The translations under genes and the position numbers were made by a program. Below, piece by piece: positions 33,372-42,135 of a stretch of DNA of 64,000 nt. Positions within the stretch are counted from its first letter, which is position 1, and the number at the start of each line of letters is the position of its first letter. Location: NCBI RefSeq assembly GCF_900099785.1, contig NZ_FNDS01000001.1, positions 785,309 to 849,308 on the forward strand. The letters run 5' to 3'. The stretch is from Pseudomonas panipatensis. Its GTDB lineage: Bacteria > Pseudomonadota > Gammaproteobacteria > Pseudomonadales > Pseudomonadaceae. Under the pieces are notes generated by a model. That model saw only the letters and a list, made by a program, of their open reading frames with translations. It had not been told where the DNA came from and ran no database searches.

Positions 33372-34166
33372 ATGACCAATCCGATCTTCCCCTGGATGGG
33401 TGGCAAACGCCGCCTGGCTGACCGTCTGATCCCGCTATTCCCGCCGCACGAGTGCTACGTCGAGGTGTTCGCCGGCGGCGCCGCGCTCTTCTTTCTCCGG
33501 CCGATGCCGGCACCGACGGAGGTGCTCAACGATCTCAACGGCGACATCGTCTGCCTTTACCGGGTGGTGAAGAACCACCTGGAGGAGTTCGTCAGGCAGT
33601 TTAAGTGGGCGATCTCCAGCCGGCAGGTTTTTGAGTGGCAGAAGATCACTCGCCCCGAAACCCTCACCGACATCCAGCGCGCCGCGCGCTTTTACTACCT
33701 ACAGCACCATGCCTTCGGTGGAAAGGTCAGCGGGCAGACGTTCGGCACGGCCACTACTGGGCCAGCGATCAACCTGCTGCGCATCGAGGAAAGCCTGTCG
33801 GCGGCCTGGCAGCGCCTGGCCGGCACCTACGTCGAGAATCTGCCCTGGCTGGAGTGTGCTGAGCGATACGACCGCGCGCACACCTTCCACTACATGGACC
33901 CGCCGTACTGGAAAACTGAGGGCTATGGCGTGGAATTCCCGTTCGATGAGTACGAGCGGATGGCCGACTTCATGCGGCGCTGCAAGGGCAAGGTGATGGT
34001 CAGCATCAATGACCATCCCGACATCCGCCGTGTGTTTGAGGGCTTCCATACCGAGCGCCTGGACATCCGCTACAGCAATACCAACCACCGGCAAGGCCAG
34101 GCTGAGCTGACAGGGGAGTTGGTGATCATGAACTGGGAGCCTGCGGCGCTCGGTGGGCTCTTCTAG
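33372..34166 (+). CDS. Dam-type N6-adenine DNA methyltransferase (D12 class)
   Basis: The 264-residue protein has the D12 MTase motifs in alpha order: FPWMGGKRRL near the N-terminus, AdoMet-binding EVFAGGAALFF, and catalytic MDPPYW at about residue 176, ending with NHRQGQAELTGELVIMNW. It should methylate adenine, possibly in GATC, to protect phage DNA or affect host regulation; specificity is inferred. No restriction partner is adjacent. The LexA box just upstream implies SOS induction. Confidence 0.88.
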   Translation: MTNPIFPWMGGKRRLADRLIPLFPPHECYVEVFAGGAALFFLRPMPAPTEVLNDLNGDIVCLYRVVKNHLEEFVRQFKWAISSRQVFEWQKITRPETLTDIQRAARFYYLQHHAFGGKVSGQTFGTATTGPAINLLRIEESLSAAWQRLAGTYVENLPWLECAERYDRAHTFHYMDPPYWKTEGYGVEFPFDEYERMADFMRRCKGKVMVSINDHPDIRRVFEGFHTERLDIRYSNTNHRQGQAELTGELVIMNWEPAALGGLF

Positions 34167-34167
34167 T

Positions 34168-34461
34168 TCAGTTCGAGGAGGCTGAAAGAAGCTGAGCGAG
34201 GGTTGCTAGAGCACCCTCGCCAACGGCTTTCTCTGCCCGGCCGCCGCCTGCACGAGAGAGTCGATGGCGAACAAATTTCAGCAATTCATCGTCATCTAGG
34301 ATGACGGAATACACATAGTTGTTGCCTTGGTCTTTGCCTTTGACTTGCAGAGCAAGATCGTCATTTTGCTTCTCGGCATGGACGATTCGAATTTTCATTT
34401 CATCGTCAGCCAGCTCGGTTGTTCCGTCGTTGCGATATCTTCCACGCTTGGTGATTTTCAT
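34168..34461 (-). CDS. hypothetical protein downstream of SRAP gene
   Basis: This 97-residue protein (MKITKRGRYRNDGTTELADD...) has an N-terminal beta region with NNYVYSVILDDDELLKF and a basic linker; no family recognised. Its ATG overlaps the SRAP stop by four bases, so the two are an operon. Its stop lies one base from the end of the convergent methylase gene. Confidence 0.6.
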   Translation of the reverse strand: MKITKRGRYRNDGTTELADDEMKIRIVHAEKQNDDLALQVKGKDQGNNYVYSVILDDDELLKFVRHRLSRAGGGRAEKAVGEGALATLAQLLSASSN

Positions 34462-35138
34462 GGGTGGCCGATTGCCTCTATCAGGTGCGGACCCTGATTT
34501 CGCACGTTGCCCACTGCTTTGTCTACGGGGTACCACTCAAAAGCGTCTGCCGGTTCTCCTTCAATCAGCGCGATCTGCTCGGCGCGCTCCTTGGGCGTCG
34601 CCGTGTCCATCCACTCGGTGGCAAATTCTGGCGACAGCACTACTGGACGGCGGTCGTGGACATCGACCATTCCGCCCTGGGCGCCTGCGGTGATGATCAC
34701 GAAGCCGTCGTGCTCGCTAGCCTCTCGGTCGCCAGCGGGGAACTGACCGATAGCTGCAGTCAGGCAGGCCTGACCATCACGACGTCGGATGAAATAGGGC
34801 TGCTTCTTCGGTCCGCCCTCGTCGACCCATTCATACCAGCCGGAGATGGGGCAGATGGCGCGGTGCGGCCAGATCGCCCGGAAGAACGGCCCGTGCGCCA
34901 CTTTCTCCACTCTGGCGTTGATCGGGGCCGGCTTGTCCTTCACCCAGTGCGGTCGCCATCCCCATCTCACACGCTCACCGATCAGCGCGCCTTCGTCGTT
35001 CACCATCAGCAGAGTAGGCGTGGTCGGTGCCACGTTGTACCGCGGCTCTGCCTGTTGTTTCTCTTCGGCCGGTCCTGGCCAGCGCATGATTCGCACCAGC
35101 TCCTCCCAAGAATCAAACTGCGCCACTCGTCCGCACAT
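34458..35138 (-). CDS. SOS response-associated peptidase (SRAP/HMCES family)
   Basis: The 226-residue protein begins MCGR, giving the catalytic Cys2 that forms the protein-DNA crosslink at abasic sites. It has the conserved Asn in NARVEK, Glu in CPISGWYEW, and the C-terminal His in DVHDRRPVVLS. SRAP proteins shield abasic sites in single-stranded DNA. It diverges from umuD-umuC across a shared LexA box, so all probably respond to DNA damage. Confidence 0.92.
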   Translation of the reverse strand: MCGRVAQFDSWEELVRIMRWPGPAEEKQQAEPRYNVAPTTPTLLMVNDEGALIGERVRWGWRPHWVKDKPAPINARVEKVAHGPFFRAIWPHRAICPISGWYEWVDEGGPKKQPYFIRRRDGQACLTAAIGQFPAGDREASEHDGFVIITAGAQGGMVDVHDRRPVVLSPEFATEWMDTATPKERAEQIALIEGEPADAFEWYPVDKAVGNVRNQGPHLIEAIGHP

Positions 35139-35192
35139 CGCTACGCCCTCCGCTTATCTCCCGACCTATTGTAGGAAATGCTCGTAGTCTAT

Positions 35193-35212
35193 TACTGTAT
35201 TTATATACAGTA
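35193..35212. promoter_or_regulatory. near-consensus LexA box, SRAP/umuD divergent promoter
   Basis: TACTGTATTTATATACAGTA differs from the extended E. coli LexA consensus at one base. It ends seven bases before the umuD-like ATG and about 55 bases from the SRAP start, so LexA could repress both directions. Confidence 0.9.
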
Positions 35213-35218
35213 ATTCGG

Positions 35219-35659
35219 ATGTTTCTCATGCTTCCAGACATAGTCGCGCGCCTGGTGGCTCGTAGCCGCCGCCTTCCTCTGTTCGCCTTCCGTGTCCCCG
35301 CTGGCTTCCCATCGCCTGCTCAGGATCACCTTGAGCGCGAAATTTCCCTTGATGAGGTCCTGCAGGTGCGGGCTCCACACACCTACCTGGTGCGAGCGGG
35401 CGGCGACAGCATGATCCGTGCGGGCATCCATGACGGGGACCTGATGGTGGTCGATCGCTCTCGCGAGGCTGAGCCGGGTGACATCGTGATCGCAGCGGTG
35501 AACGGCGAGCCGACGGTGAAGCGCCTGGCAAAGGAGGGCGGCCAGGTCATCCTGCGGGCCGAGAACCCGAAGTATCCGCCGCGCTACATCTTGGAGGGCG
35601 ACGAGCTGCTGGTATGGGGCGTGGTTCGATACAGCGTGCGGTGCCACGACCATGACTGA
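35219..35659 (+). CDS. umuD: UmuD-like S24 autopeptidase
   Basis: The 146-residue protein has the UmuD layout: a short N-terminal arm, an Ala-Gly cleavage site (A28-G29 in RVPAGF), nucleophile Ser64 in GGDSMI and Lys101 in TVKRL. RecA filaments would trigger cleavage to the active UmuD' form that joins UmuC as DNA polymerase V. A second ATG at 35228 would give numbering (Ser61/Lys98) almost identical to E. coli UmuD; neither start has a clear ribosome-binding site. It overlaps umuC by eight bases. Confidence 0.88.
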   Translation: MFLMLPDIVARLVARSRRLPLFAFRVPAGFPSPAQDHLEREISLDEVLQVRAPHTYLVRAGGDSMIRAGIHDGDLMVVDRSREAEPGDIVIAAVNGEPTVKRLAKEGGQVILRAENPKYPPRYILEGDELLVWGVVRYSVRCHDHD

Positions 35660-36920
35660 GCGCGCGATTGCGCTGATCGATTGCAACTCGTTTTATGCCA
35701 GCTGTGAGCGCGTCTTCCGCCCGGATCTGGCCAGGACACCCATCGTCGTGCTCTCGAACAACGACGGCTGCGTGATCGCGCGGAGCGCTGACGCGAAGCC
35801 TCACGTGGCCATGGGGGAGCCGTACTTCAAGATTCGCCATAAGCTGCAGCGCCTGGGCATCCTGGCGTTCTCCAGCAACTATGCCCTCTACGGCGATATA
35901 AGCCAGCGGGTGATGACAATCCTCGAGGAAATGGCGCCGGCCGTGGAGGTCTACAGCATCGACGAGTGCTTTGCAGACCTCACTGGTATACCCGGCGACC
36001 TGGTGCGGGTCGGTCGAGAGATGCGCGCCCGCGTGCTGCGCTGCACCGGCATTCCTGTCGGGGTCGGCATCGGCACCTCGAAGACCCTGGCGAAGCTGGC
36101 GAACCATGGCGCGAAGAAGTGGCAGGCGCAGACCGGGGGCGTGCTCGATGTCCGCGATCCGGCCCGCCGCGATCGGTTACTGAAGGCGTGCGACGTCGGC
36201 GACGTGTGGGGTATTGGTCGTCGGATGCAGGAGCACCTCAACGTCCAGGGCGTCAAGACTGCCTGGGATCTGGCCCAGGCCGACTCCTGGACATTGCGGA
36301 AACAGTTCAGCGTGGTTGTCGAGAAGACGGCACGCGAACTACGCGGCGTGGCCTGCCTGGAGTTGGAAGAGGCAGCGCCGCCCAAGCAGGAGATCTGCTG
36401 CAGCCGGATGTTCGGTAAGCGTCTGCACGACCTGGCATCGATCCGCGAGGCGGTGGCCACCTACGCGGCGCGCGCCTGCGAGAAGCTGCGCGCCCAGGGC
36501 TCGGTCTGCAAGAGGGTGCAGGTCAGCATTCGCACCGGGATGTTCAACCCGGACGAGCCGAAGTTCGCGAAGGGTGTGAGCGTGGAATTGCCGTACCCCA
36601 CCGATGACACCCGAGTGATCACGAAGGCTGCCGGCGAGGGGCTGGATCTGATCTACCGGCCCGGGTTCGCCTTCAGCAAGGCTGAGGTGCTGCTGATGGA
36701 TTTGAGGCAGCCTGGTGAGTTCACGGGCGACCTGTTCGCCGAAGTACAGCCGGAGCGTGCAGGCAAGGCCATGGCGGTGATGGACGCGATCAATGCGAAG
36801 TGGGGAAGGGGGACAGTTCGGCCTTGTGGGGTTCCTGCCGAGCCTGATTGGGGCATGAGGCGGGAGCTGATGAGCCAGAGTTACACCACCAAGCTCAATC
36901 AGCTATGGGTGGTGCGATAG
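35652..36920 (+). CDS. umuC: UmuC-like Y-family translesion polymerase subunit
   Basis: The 422-residue protein, the same length as E. coli UmuC, has the Y-family palm motifs [14 protein letters not shown] and [10 protein letters not shown], thumb HhH-type [16 protein letters not shown], and C-terminal regions typical of UmuC. With UmuD' it would bypass DNA lesions at the cost of mutation. It is under the LexA box at 35193. Its presence in the prophage implies damage-tolerance or mutagenesis during induction. Confidence 0.92.
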   Translation: MTERAIALIDCNSFYASCERVFRPDLARTPIVVLSNNDGCVIARSADAKPHVAMGEPYFKIRHKLQRLGILAFSSNYALYGDISQRVMTILEEMAPAVEVYSIDECFADLTGIPGDLVRVGREMRARVLRCTGIPVGVGIGTSKTLAKLANHGAKKWQAQTGGVLDVRDPARRDRLLKACDVGDVWGIGRRMQEHLNVQGVKTAWDLAQADSWTLRKQFSVVVEKTARELRGVACLELEEAAPPKQEICCSRMFGKRLHDLASIREAVATYAARACEKLRAQGSVCKRVQVSIRTGMFNPDEPKFAKGVSVELPYPTDDTRVITKAAGEGLDLIYRPGFAFSKAEVLLMDLRQPGEFTGDLFAEVQPERAGKAMAVMDAINAKWGRGTVRPCGVPAEPDWGMRRELMSQSYTTKLNQLWVVR

Positions 36921-37029
36921 GCGCTATCGAGCTGGGGGGCAGGCAGAACATTTTAGTTGATTTCAGTACCCACCTTTGAAGTGCAGAAGGGGATTCGGTG
37001 AGCTGGAATCTGGCAGATTTTCCTGTAAA

Positions 37030-37048
37030 AAGCCCGCCAAGGCGGGCT
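37030..37048 (-). terminator. terminator for the minus-strand accessory genes
   Basis: AGCCCGCC-aa-GGCGGGCT is perfect and, on the minus strand, is followed by TTTTTACAGG. It stops the DUF2971 and small-gene transcripts. Nothing else is seen between umuC and base 37093. Confidence 0.75.
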
Positions 37049-37092
37049 CGTATGTGTAAGCTATTTTTCAATGTGGCTGTTATACGAAGAAC

Positions 37093-37323
37093 TTAGGCTT
37101 TAGGCACCAAGTCAAACCGGCTACCGTCCGCTCTAATGATGGCCAGTCCATCGATCCGCCCTATGACCTGATCACCGATCATATAGAGGCCGTCGATAAC
37201 TCGCCCATTCTTTTCCTCGAATTTAGGGGGGATCTCATAGAACACCCCCTTCACCAGTTCAGCAACCTTCATCTGCTGAAACTCGACATCATAGCTAGCC
37301 TGAGGGTCAAATTGCTTTGTCAT
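37093..37323 (-). CDS. small hypothetical protein at the prophage right end
   Basis: This 76-residue soluble protein (MTKQFDPQASYDVEFQQMKV...) has a beta-rich second half with VIDGLYMIGDQVIGRIDGLA. No family recognised. GGAG eight bases upstream supports the start. It is AT-rich relative to the phage core and lies downstream of the DUF2971 gene on the same strand, with a 182-base spacer. Confidence 0.6.
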   Translation of the reverse strand: MTKQFDPQASYDVEFQQMKVAELVKGVFYEIPPKFEEKNGRVIDGLYMIGDQVIGRIDGLAIIRADGSRFDLVPKA

Positions 37324-37505
37324 TCCAATGCTCCTATAGTTGGTTCGGGCAGTATGCCTGATTTGGGAACTTACCTAGTTTAACCATCCTATAACCATGG
37401 CTGATCCCGCTTTTGTGATAAAGATTCATCGAGGCAGTTGAAGCTTTATTGTTTCAACAGGATAGGTGCTATTTAGAACTAACTTTTCGATTGGTCTTTT
37501 GATAA

Positions 37506-38459
37506 TTATAGGGGGTGAGGTACTGCTTCCATACGAAATTCATGCGGAATTAAGCGCATTTTGAATACAGGAATGCCTGCTGCGTGCGCTTCCCTAATTA
37601 CTAATGTCTCATTGCTCTCGCTAATTTTTGAACCTAAATAAACAGCTTTGAGTGGAGCAAATAAATTTCTAGGTGGTTCGTCCTTACTGTCTGGTAAAAC
37701 CAGTCTCCACTCTTCCTCGTAGTCCCAGTCGGGTGATTTGTGAAGTGCAGCGATCACGCCGAACAAATTGTTGAATGCCTTCCCTGAGTTAGCCCCGCGA
37801 AGTAAATTAGAAGCATTGAAAACGCCACTATATATGACAGGCCACAGTAATAGGCCAACCATGTTTTCGGGCGGCAAACCTCGAAAGTCGTACCTCATCG
37901 CGAAACCGGTGTGATCCTTGGCGTAATGGGCCCAAAGTGGCAAAGAGTCCAGTCGCTCGGTGAGTGAGCAGATTTTGTAAGAGTTCTGAATTTGCCTGTT
38001 CATCTCAGTGATGGTCTTGGCAATAAAGTTTGCGTGACTATCTTTTATCACCGTAGCTACTTTCGCTAGTTCCTCATCGCCAATCTGGGTGGCTGCGTCT
38101 ATTTGAGAGTAGTCATGCTTAACCAGCTCTAAAATCGGATCACTTGCGCACAGTATCGATTGGCGATCTTCCTCGTATATTCCTTCAGTGTGCTCTAGTA
38201 ACAATTCGATATGAGATTTTCCGAAGTGAGGATCAAAATTCACTGCGGAGTCGTATGGGTCGTTAAAATTGCTCGCGAAAGTTAGGTGGAGTGTGGAGTC
38301 TCTTAGATTGCTCAAGGAATAGTCGTTGACCTCGCGAAACTTATACAGTGATTCTGGAAAATTTCGGCGTTTCAACTGCTGAGCGGTCCTGATGTTTTCC
38401 TGTGGAAGATTGCTCGCGCACATCAACTGCATAAGCTCTTCGACCCAGTCCTTCGGCAT
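37506..38459 (-). CDS. DUF2971 domain protein
   Basis: The 317-residue protein carries the DUF2971 pattern: LYKFREVNDYSLSNLRDSTL at the start, LHLTFASNFNDPYDS, the central SLTERLDSLPLWAHYAKDHTG and YEEEWRLVLP near the C-terminus. The function is not established; such genes often occur in variable genomic islands. It is markedly AT-rich for this genome and stands at the prophage right boundary, the usual site of accessory or defence genes. Start set by GGGAGACAAA before the ATG. Confidence 0.8.
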   Translation of the reverse strand: MPKDWVEELMQLMCASNLPQENIRTAQQLKRRNFPESLYKFREVNDYSLSNLRDSTLHLTFASNFNDPYDSAVNFDPHFGKSHIELLLEHTEGIYEEDRQSILCASDPILELVKHDYSQIDAATQIGDEELAKVATVIKDSHANFIAKTITEMNRQIQNSYKICSLTERLDSLPLWAHYAKDHTGFAMRYDFRGLPPENMVGLLLWPVIYSGVFNASNLLRGANSGKAFNNLFGVIAALHKSPDWDYEEEWRLVLPDSKDEPPRNLFAPLKAVYLGSKISESNETLVIREAHAAGIPVFKMRLIPHEFRMEAVPHPL

Positions 38460-39069
38460 TTTGTCTCCCTATTCTCCAGCTAAATTAAAAATTTCTCGCA
38501 TAATTCCTCTCAGACGTCCAGCGTGTCCATATGGAATATAGGCTGCATTTATCAAGGGGCCCACCGCTCTATCGAGACTAAGCTATGTCATCGTATAGGT
38601 GGCACGAAATAGTCAACAATGATTATGGATGACTTTTATGAAGGTGCGAAGGTAGGTAGCGCAGCAAGGCCTCGCTGAAAAAGCTCAGGGAATCCAACGG
38701 TACAGAAATGGTACATGAATAGCGGAGGTGGTCTGAGAGGCTGGTATTTGCTGTAGCTCTAAGGAGTGTTGGTCCAGTCCATCATCGGCGCCACGGAGAA
38801 GCGGCGGGAGGGCTCAGGGTGCGTGGCTTGGGGGAGTGCGGGGGATTCTTCGGGCATGCTGATCTGTATAGGCGTTCGCCGCTGGGTTCGAGCCCGGCGA
38901 AAACATGGCAATGGGGAAGGCGGCGATCTTACCAGAAAGCCAGTCGCCGAGGCCGACCGGATGGCGGCGGCGCTGGTGGTTGCGCCGCAGTCCGTACGCG
39001 CGTTCCGGAACTTTCCGCTCGCCGAGGGTCAGAGCTGTCAATCTGCAATCGCTCAGCCAGGGAGGCTGT
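38460..39069. other. 610-base non-coding gap, probable right prophage junction
   Basis: The first half (to about 38.65 kb) is AT-rich like the DUF2971 gene; the second half is GC-rich like the chromosome, so the attachment junction probably lies within. No tRNA is found. A T-arm-like stretch (GGGTTCGAGCCC near 38890) has a six-base loop and no cloverleaf. Reading frames here have no ribosome-binding site or recognisable product. Confidence 0.45.
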
Positions 39070-39621
39070 ATGAAGGGATTGACTGTCGCGGTTTCGTTGT
39101 TGCTCTGCGCCACCGGGGTCCAGGCGGAAACGGTCTACAAGTGTATCGATGCGCAGGGCAGGGTGACCTTTACCCAGCAGAGTTGCCCGAACGGCAAGGC
39201 GCCGGGGCTTCAGGTGGAGGTGCAGAACCCTCGTCCCAGCGGGGTGGGCGAGTCTGCGTTGATGGCGCCCGCCGCGCCGATGCAGGCGCCCCCGTCGAGC
39301 GCTGCGCAGCCGGTGCCGCCGCCTGCTCCGGCGAGCGGCGGCACGCGGGTCACGGTGGTGGGTGGTTCGCTGGAGGCGCCGGCGTGTTCCACCGGTCTTT
39401 CCGAGCGCGACTTGCGTACCGCCATGGTGCGCAAGGAGATCGTTCCGGGGATGAGCCGCAAGGAGATCGAAAGCATGTTCGGCACCCCGAGCAAGCAGAG
39501 CAGCGCCCGTGGTGGCGGCACCAGTACCTATTGGAACGACAGGTACCTGAACGTCTTCAGTGTCGATTTCGACCGTAATGGCTGCGTCGAGAGCAGCTAT
39601 CAGTCCGGCGCCAGCGATTGA
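39070..39621 (+). CDS. exported DUF4124 protein
   Basis: The 183-residue protein begins with a signal peptide (MKGLTVAVSLLLCATGVQAE) followed by the DUF4124 signature TVYKCIDAQGRVTFTQQSCP with paired Cys. A Pro/Ala-rich linker leads to a C-terminal SmpA/BamE-like segment (IVPGMSRKEIESMFGTPSKQ). It is probably periplasmic, of unknown function. GGAGG four bases before the ATG supports the start over longer frames. Confidence 0.8.
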   Translation: MKGLTVAVSLLLCATGVQAETVYKCIDAQGRVTFTQQSCPNGKAPGLQVEVQNPRPSGVGESALMAPAAPMQAPPSSAAQPVPPPAPASGGTRVTVVGGSLEAPACSTGLSERDLRTAMVRKEIVPGMSRKEIESMFGTPSKQSSARGGGTSTYWNDRYLNVFSVDFDRNGCVESSYQSGASD

Positions 39622-39716
39622 TCCTGCGCCCCGCCGTCGCGGCGCAGGATCAGTCCGGGCTCCGTTGGCTTACACTCGGCAGGCGCGGCTTTCACGCGTG
39701 CTCGGGAGTCCGGAAT

Positions 39717-40145
39717 ATGCAACTTCCCCCACATCTGAACGAAGGCGACAAGGTCGTTCTGTTCGATGGAGTCTGCCGGCTGTGCAATGGCTGGAGCCGC
39801 TTCCTCATCCGCCATGATCGTGGCGAGTCCATCAAGTTGTGCAGTGTGCAGTCACCGGAAGGGCAGGCGATCCTCGCCTGGTTCGGCCTGCCGACCGAGC
39901 GTTTCGACACCATGCTCTATGTCGAGGGCGCCAGGGCCTGGGAGAAGAGCGATGCGTTCCTCGCCGTGATCGGCCAATTGCCCGCGCCTTGGCGTCATCT
40001 GCGCAGCTTGCGCCTGTTGCCGCGTGCTTTGCGCGACTGGTGCTACGACCGCATCGCGCGCAACCGCTATGCGCTGTTCGGCCGTTACGAGCATTGCCTG
40101 TTGCCCTTGCCTGAGCACCGGCGGCGCTTCCTCGGCAATGGCTGA
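39717..40145 (+). CDS. DCC-family thiol-disulfide oxidoreductase
   Basis: The 142-residue protein has the DCC family signature VVLFDGVCRLCNGWSRFLIR, with CxxC at residues 20 and 23, and the usual FDTMLYVEGARAWEKSDAFL and C-terminal RYEHCLLP regions. Members are small thioredoxin-related proteins with few tested substrates. Length is normal. The ATG at 39717 is chosen because the conserved domain begins within 13 residues. Confidence 0.82.
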   Translation: MQLPPHLNEGDKVVLFDGVCRLCNGWSRFLIRHDRGESIKLCSVQSPEGQAILAWFGLPTERFDTMLYVEGARAWEKSDAFLAVIGQLPAPWRHLRSLRLLPRALRDWCYDRIARNRYALFGRYEHCLLPLPEHRRRFLGNG

Positions 40146-40418
40146 GGGCGCTGCCCGGATTCGGCATCGTCAGCCGAAGGCTGTTTCCTTGCGCGTTTGT
40201 GGGGCTCGGCGGCTTCGCGCCTTTGTCTGTTCAGGGGGGAAGGCTTGTACCTTGGTAGTGATGCGACATCGCCTTACAGAAATCTCCTGCTACCGACTAA
40301 GGAACGATAGCCGCCAGTGGCGATTGGTCGCCTAATGGCCCTGACAACAATAATCAGGGCCTGAGCAACTCGTTCCGCACCGTGTGGCGGAAGGGTTGGC
40401 GGCTGGAGAGGTGCCCTA

Positions 40419-42044
40419 ATGGACCCCGCGCGTTCGCGTATCTTCCTCGTTCTTTCCCTGCAGACTGCCGGCCTTTTGTTACTGTTCGTCGCTCAGGCAC
40501 TGGGCGGCTGGCCGCTTTCGCTGTGCCTGCTGCTGGGGGCCGTGCTGCTCTGGCTGCCCTGGTTCATCGGTGAACGTCGGCCGGCGCCGGGTAGCGTGGC
40601 GGCCGCTCCGGAAATGGCGGCGCTGACCCGCGATCTGTCCCATAGCACCAGTCACAACGCACTGTCCGCCGCCGGCGTGTCTTATTCCGTGCAGCGCCTG
40701 GTGGAGCGCCAGGCGTCGCAGTTGAGCGCGGCCGAGCAGATCGTCGGTAGCGCCGAGGTGATGATTCATACCGAGCGCGCCACCTCCAGCCTGGCCCGCC
40801 AGGCCATGGACGCGGCCATCCAGGCGCGAGCCGCCAGCGACGACGGGCGCGGCGAACTGCGCAGTGCCATCGCGCGCATGCATCAACTCAGTGCCCGCGC
40901 CGGCGCCAGCCGTGAGCTGATCGAAGCGCTCAGCCAGCGCAGCGAGGACATCCAGCGCGTGGCCCAGGTGATTCAGTCGATCGCCAGCCAGACCAATCTG
41001 CTGGCGCTCAACGCCGCCATCGAAGCGGCCCGCGCCGGCGAGCACGGCCGTGGTTTCGCAGTGGTCGCCGAGGAGGTGCGTGGCCTGGCCGGACGCACTG
41101 CGGAGGCCACCGAGGAAGTCGGGCAGATGGTCGAGGACATCCAGCGGCGTACCGGGGAGGTGGCCGAGCAGATTCGCCAATTGGCCGCCGATCTCGATGA
41201 GGGCGTGGGGCAGGTCGAACACACCGGCCGGCAATTGGAAGGGATCGCCGGGTACGCCGCCAGCGTGGAACGGCAGATCACCGAGATCGCCGAAGGCGCG
41301 GAAATCAATCGCCACCAGTTGGACAGCCTGTTCGCCGCGGTCGAGCGCATGCGTGGCGACCTGCGCGTCAGCGACGAGCAGACCCATCGCCTGGCGGACG
41401 CCGCGGTGCATCTGGAGGCGCAGGCCGAAGCGATCAGCGAGCGCCTGGCCGAGGTTGGCCTGGACGATTACCACCAGCGTGTCTATGACCTCGCCCGCGA
41501 AGGCGCGCGCGCCATCGCTGCCCGCTTCAGCGCGGATATCGAAGACGGGCGGATCAGCGCCGAGGACCTGTTCGATCGTCAATACCAGCCGCTGCCCGGA
41601 ACTCAGCCGCAGAAGTACCGGACGCGCTTCGACCGCTACACCGACGAGGTCCTGCCGCGCATCCAGGAAGACTTGCTGCAGCGCCATGAGGGCTTGGTCT
41701 TCGCCATCGCCTGCACGCCCGAGGGCTATGTGCCGACGCATAACCGCGCCTTCGCCCAGCCGCCCAGCGGCGATCTGCAGGTGGACATGCTCAAGAGTCG
41801 CAGCAAACGCATGTTCGACGACCGCACCGGCATCCGTTGCGGCAGCCATCAGCAGGCGCTGTTGCTGCAGACCTACTGCCGCGATACCGGCGAGCTGATG
41901 CACGACCTTTCGGTGCCGATCATGGTCGATGGCCGGCATTGGGGCGGCTTGCGCCTGGGGTATCGACCGGAGGGCCTGCCCCTCAGCGATAACCGCGTCC
42001 TGCGCGCGCCGCAGAAATCGGAGTCGGCCAGTCTCAACGGCTGA
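40419..42044 (+). CDS. methyl-accepting chemotaxis protein with C-terminal sensor domain
   Basis: The 541-residue protein has two adjacent membrane helices (about residues 8-28 and 32-49) with almost no periplasmic loop. A signalling domain follows with the conserved tip [20 protein letters not shown] (residues about 190-210), and then a C-terminal globular domain of about 170 residues containing [17 protein letters not shown]. This topology suggests a cytoplasmic or membrane-proximal stimulus rather than a periplasmic ligand. Ribosome-binding GGAGAGGTG precedes the ATG. It is followed by a symmetric terminator. Confidence 0.88.
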   Translation: MDPARSRIFLVLSLQTAGLLLLFVAQALGGWPLSLCLLLGAVLLWLPWFIGERRPAPGSVAAAPEMAALTRDLSHSTSHNALSAAGVSYSVQRLVERQASQLSAAEQIVGSAEVMIHTERATSSLARQAMDAAIQARAASDDGRGELRSAIARMHQLSARAGASRELIEALSQRSEDIQRVAQVIQSIASQTNLLALNAAIEAARAGEHGRGFAVVAEEVRGLAGRTAEATEEVGQMVEDIQRRTGEVAEQIRQLAADLDEGVGQVEHTGRQLEGIAGYAASVERQITEIAEGAEINRHQLDSLFAAVERMRGDLRVSDEQTHRLADAAVHLEAQAEAISERLAEVGLDDYHQRVYDLAREGARAIAARFSADIEDGRISAEDLFDRQYQPLPGTQPQKYRTRFDRYTDEVLPRIQEDLLQRHEGLVFAIACTPEGYVPTHNRAFAQPPSGDLQVDMLKSRSKRMFDDRTGIRCGSHQQALLLQTYCRDTGELMHDLSVPIMVDGRHWGGLRLGYRPEGLPLSDNRVLRAPQKSESASLNG

Positions 42045-42085
42045 TCCCGGCGTCCCCGGCCACGCCGTTCGTGGCGGGGAGAAGC

Positions 42086-42115
42086 AAAAAAACCGCACCC
42101 ATGGGTGCGGTTTTT
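42086..42115. terminator. bidirectional terminator between chemoreceptor and puuD
   Basis: A perfect palindrome AAAACCGCACCCAT/ATGGGTGCGGTTTT flanked by A and T runs on both sides. It can end transcription from both converging genes. Confidence 0.9.
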
Positions 42116-42135
42116 CGTTCACTCGGGTTTCGCCC

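Larger units (their letters stand above)
1..38600. mobile_element. lambda-like siphovirus prophage, left end outside window
   Basis: Phage genes run without a chromosomal interruption from base 1 to about 37 kb: repressor/Cro switch, replication, cos-type terminase, lambda-type head, siphoviral tail, lysis and an SOS-linked right end. No integrase and no att direct repeat can be seen, so the left junction lies before base 1. The right junction is placed at roughly 38.5-38.8 kb, where AT-rich accessory sequence gives way to GC-rich chromosomal sequence; this is a composition judgement, not a mapped att site. All expected structural genes are intact, so the element may still be inducible. Confidence 0.9.

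Noticed and set aside
37001..37025. TCTGGCAGATTTT near umuC resembling sequence at the leftward promoter (2363-2377) as an att pair
   Set aside because: Both copies lie inside the prophage and the match is about 11 bases with AT-rich ends, so it is more probably chance or a shared control element.
1..38600. An integrase gene or att direct repeats
   Set aside because: No tyrosine or serine recombinase motif was found in the window, and a right att core could not be matched because the left junction is outside.
38870..38910. T-arm-like sequence suggesting a tRNA att site
   Set aside because: The loop would have six bases, not seven, and no anticodon or acceptor arm can be folded around it.
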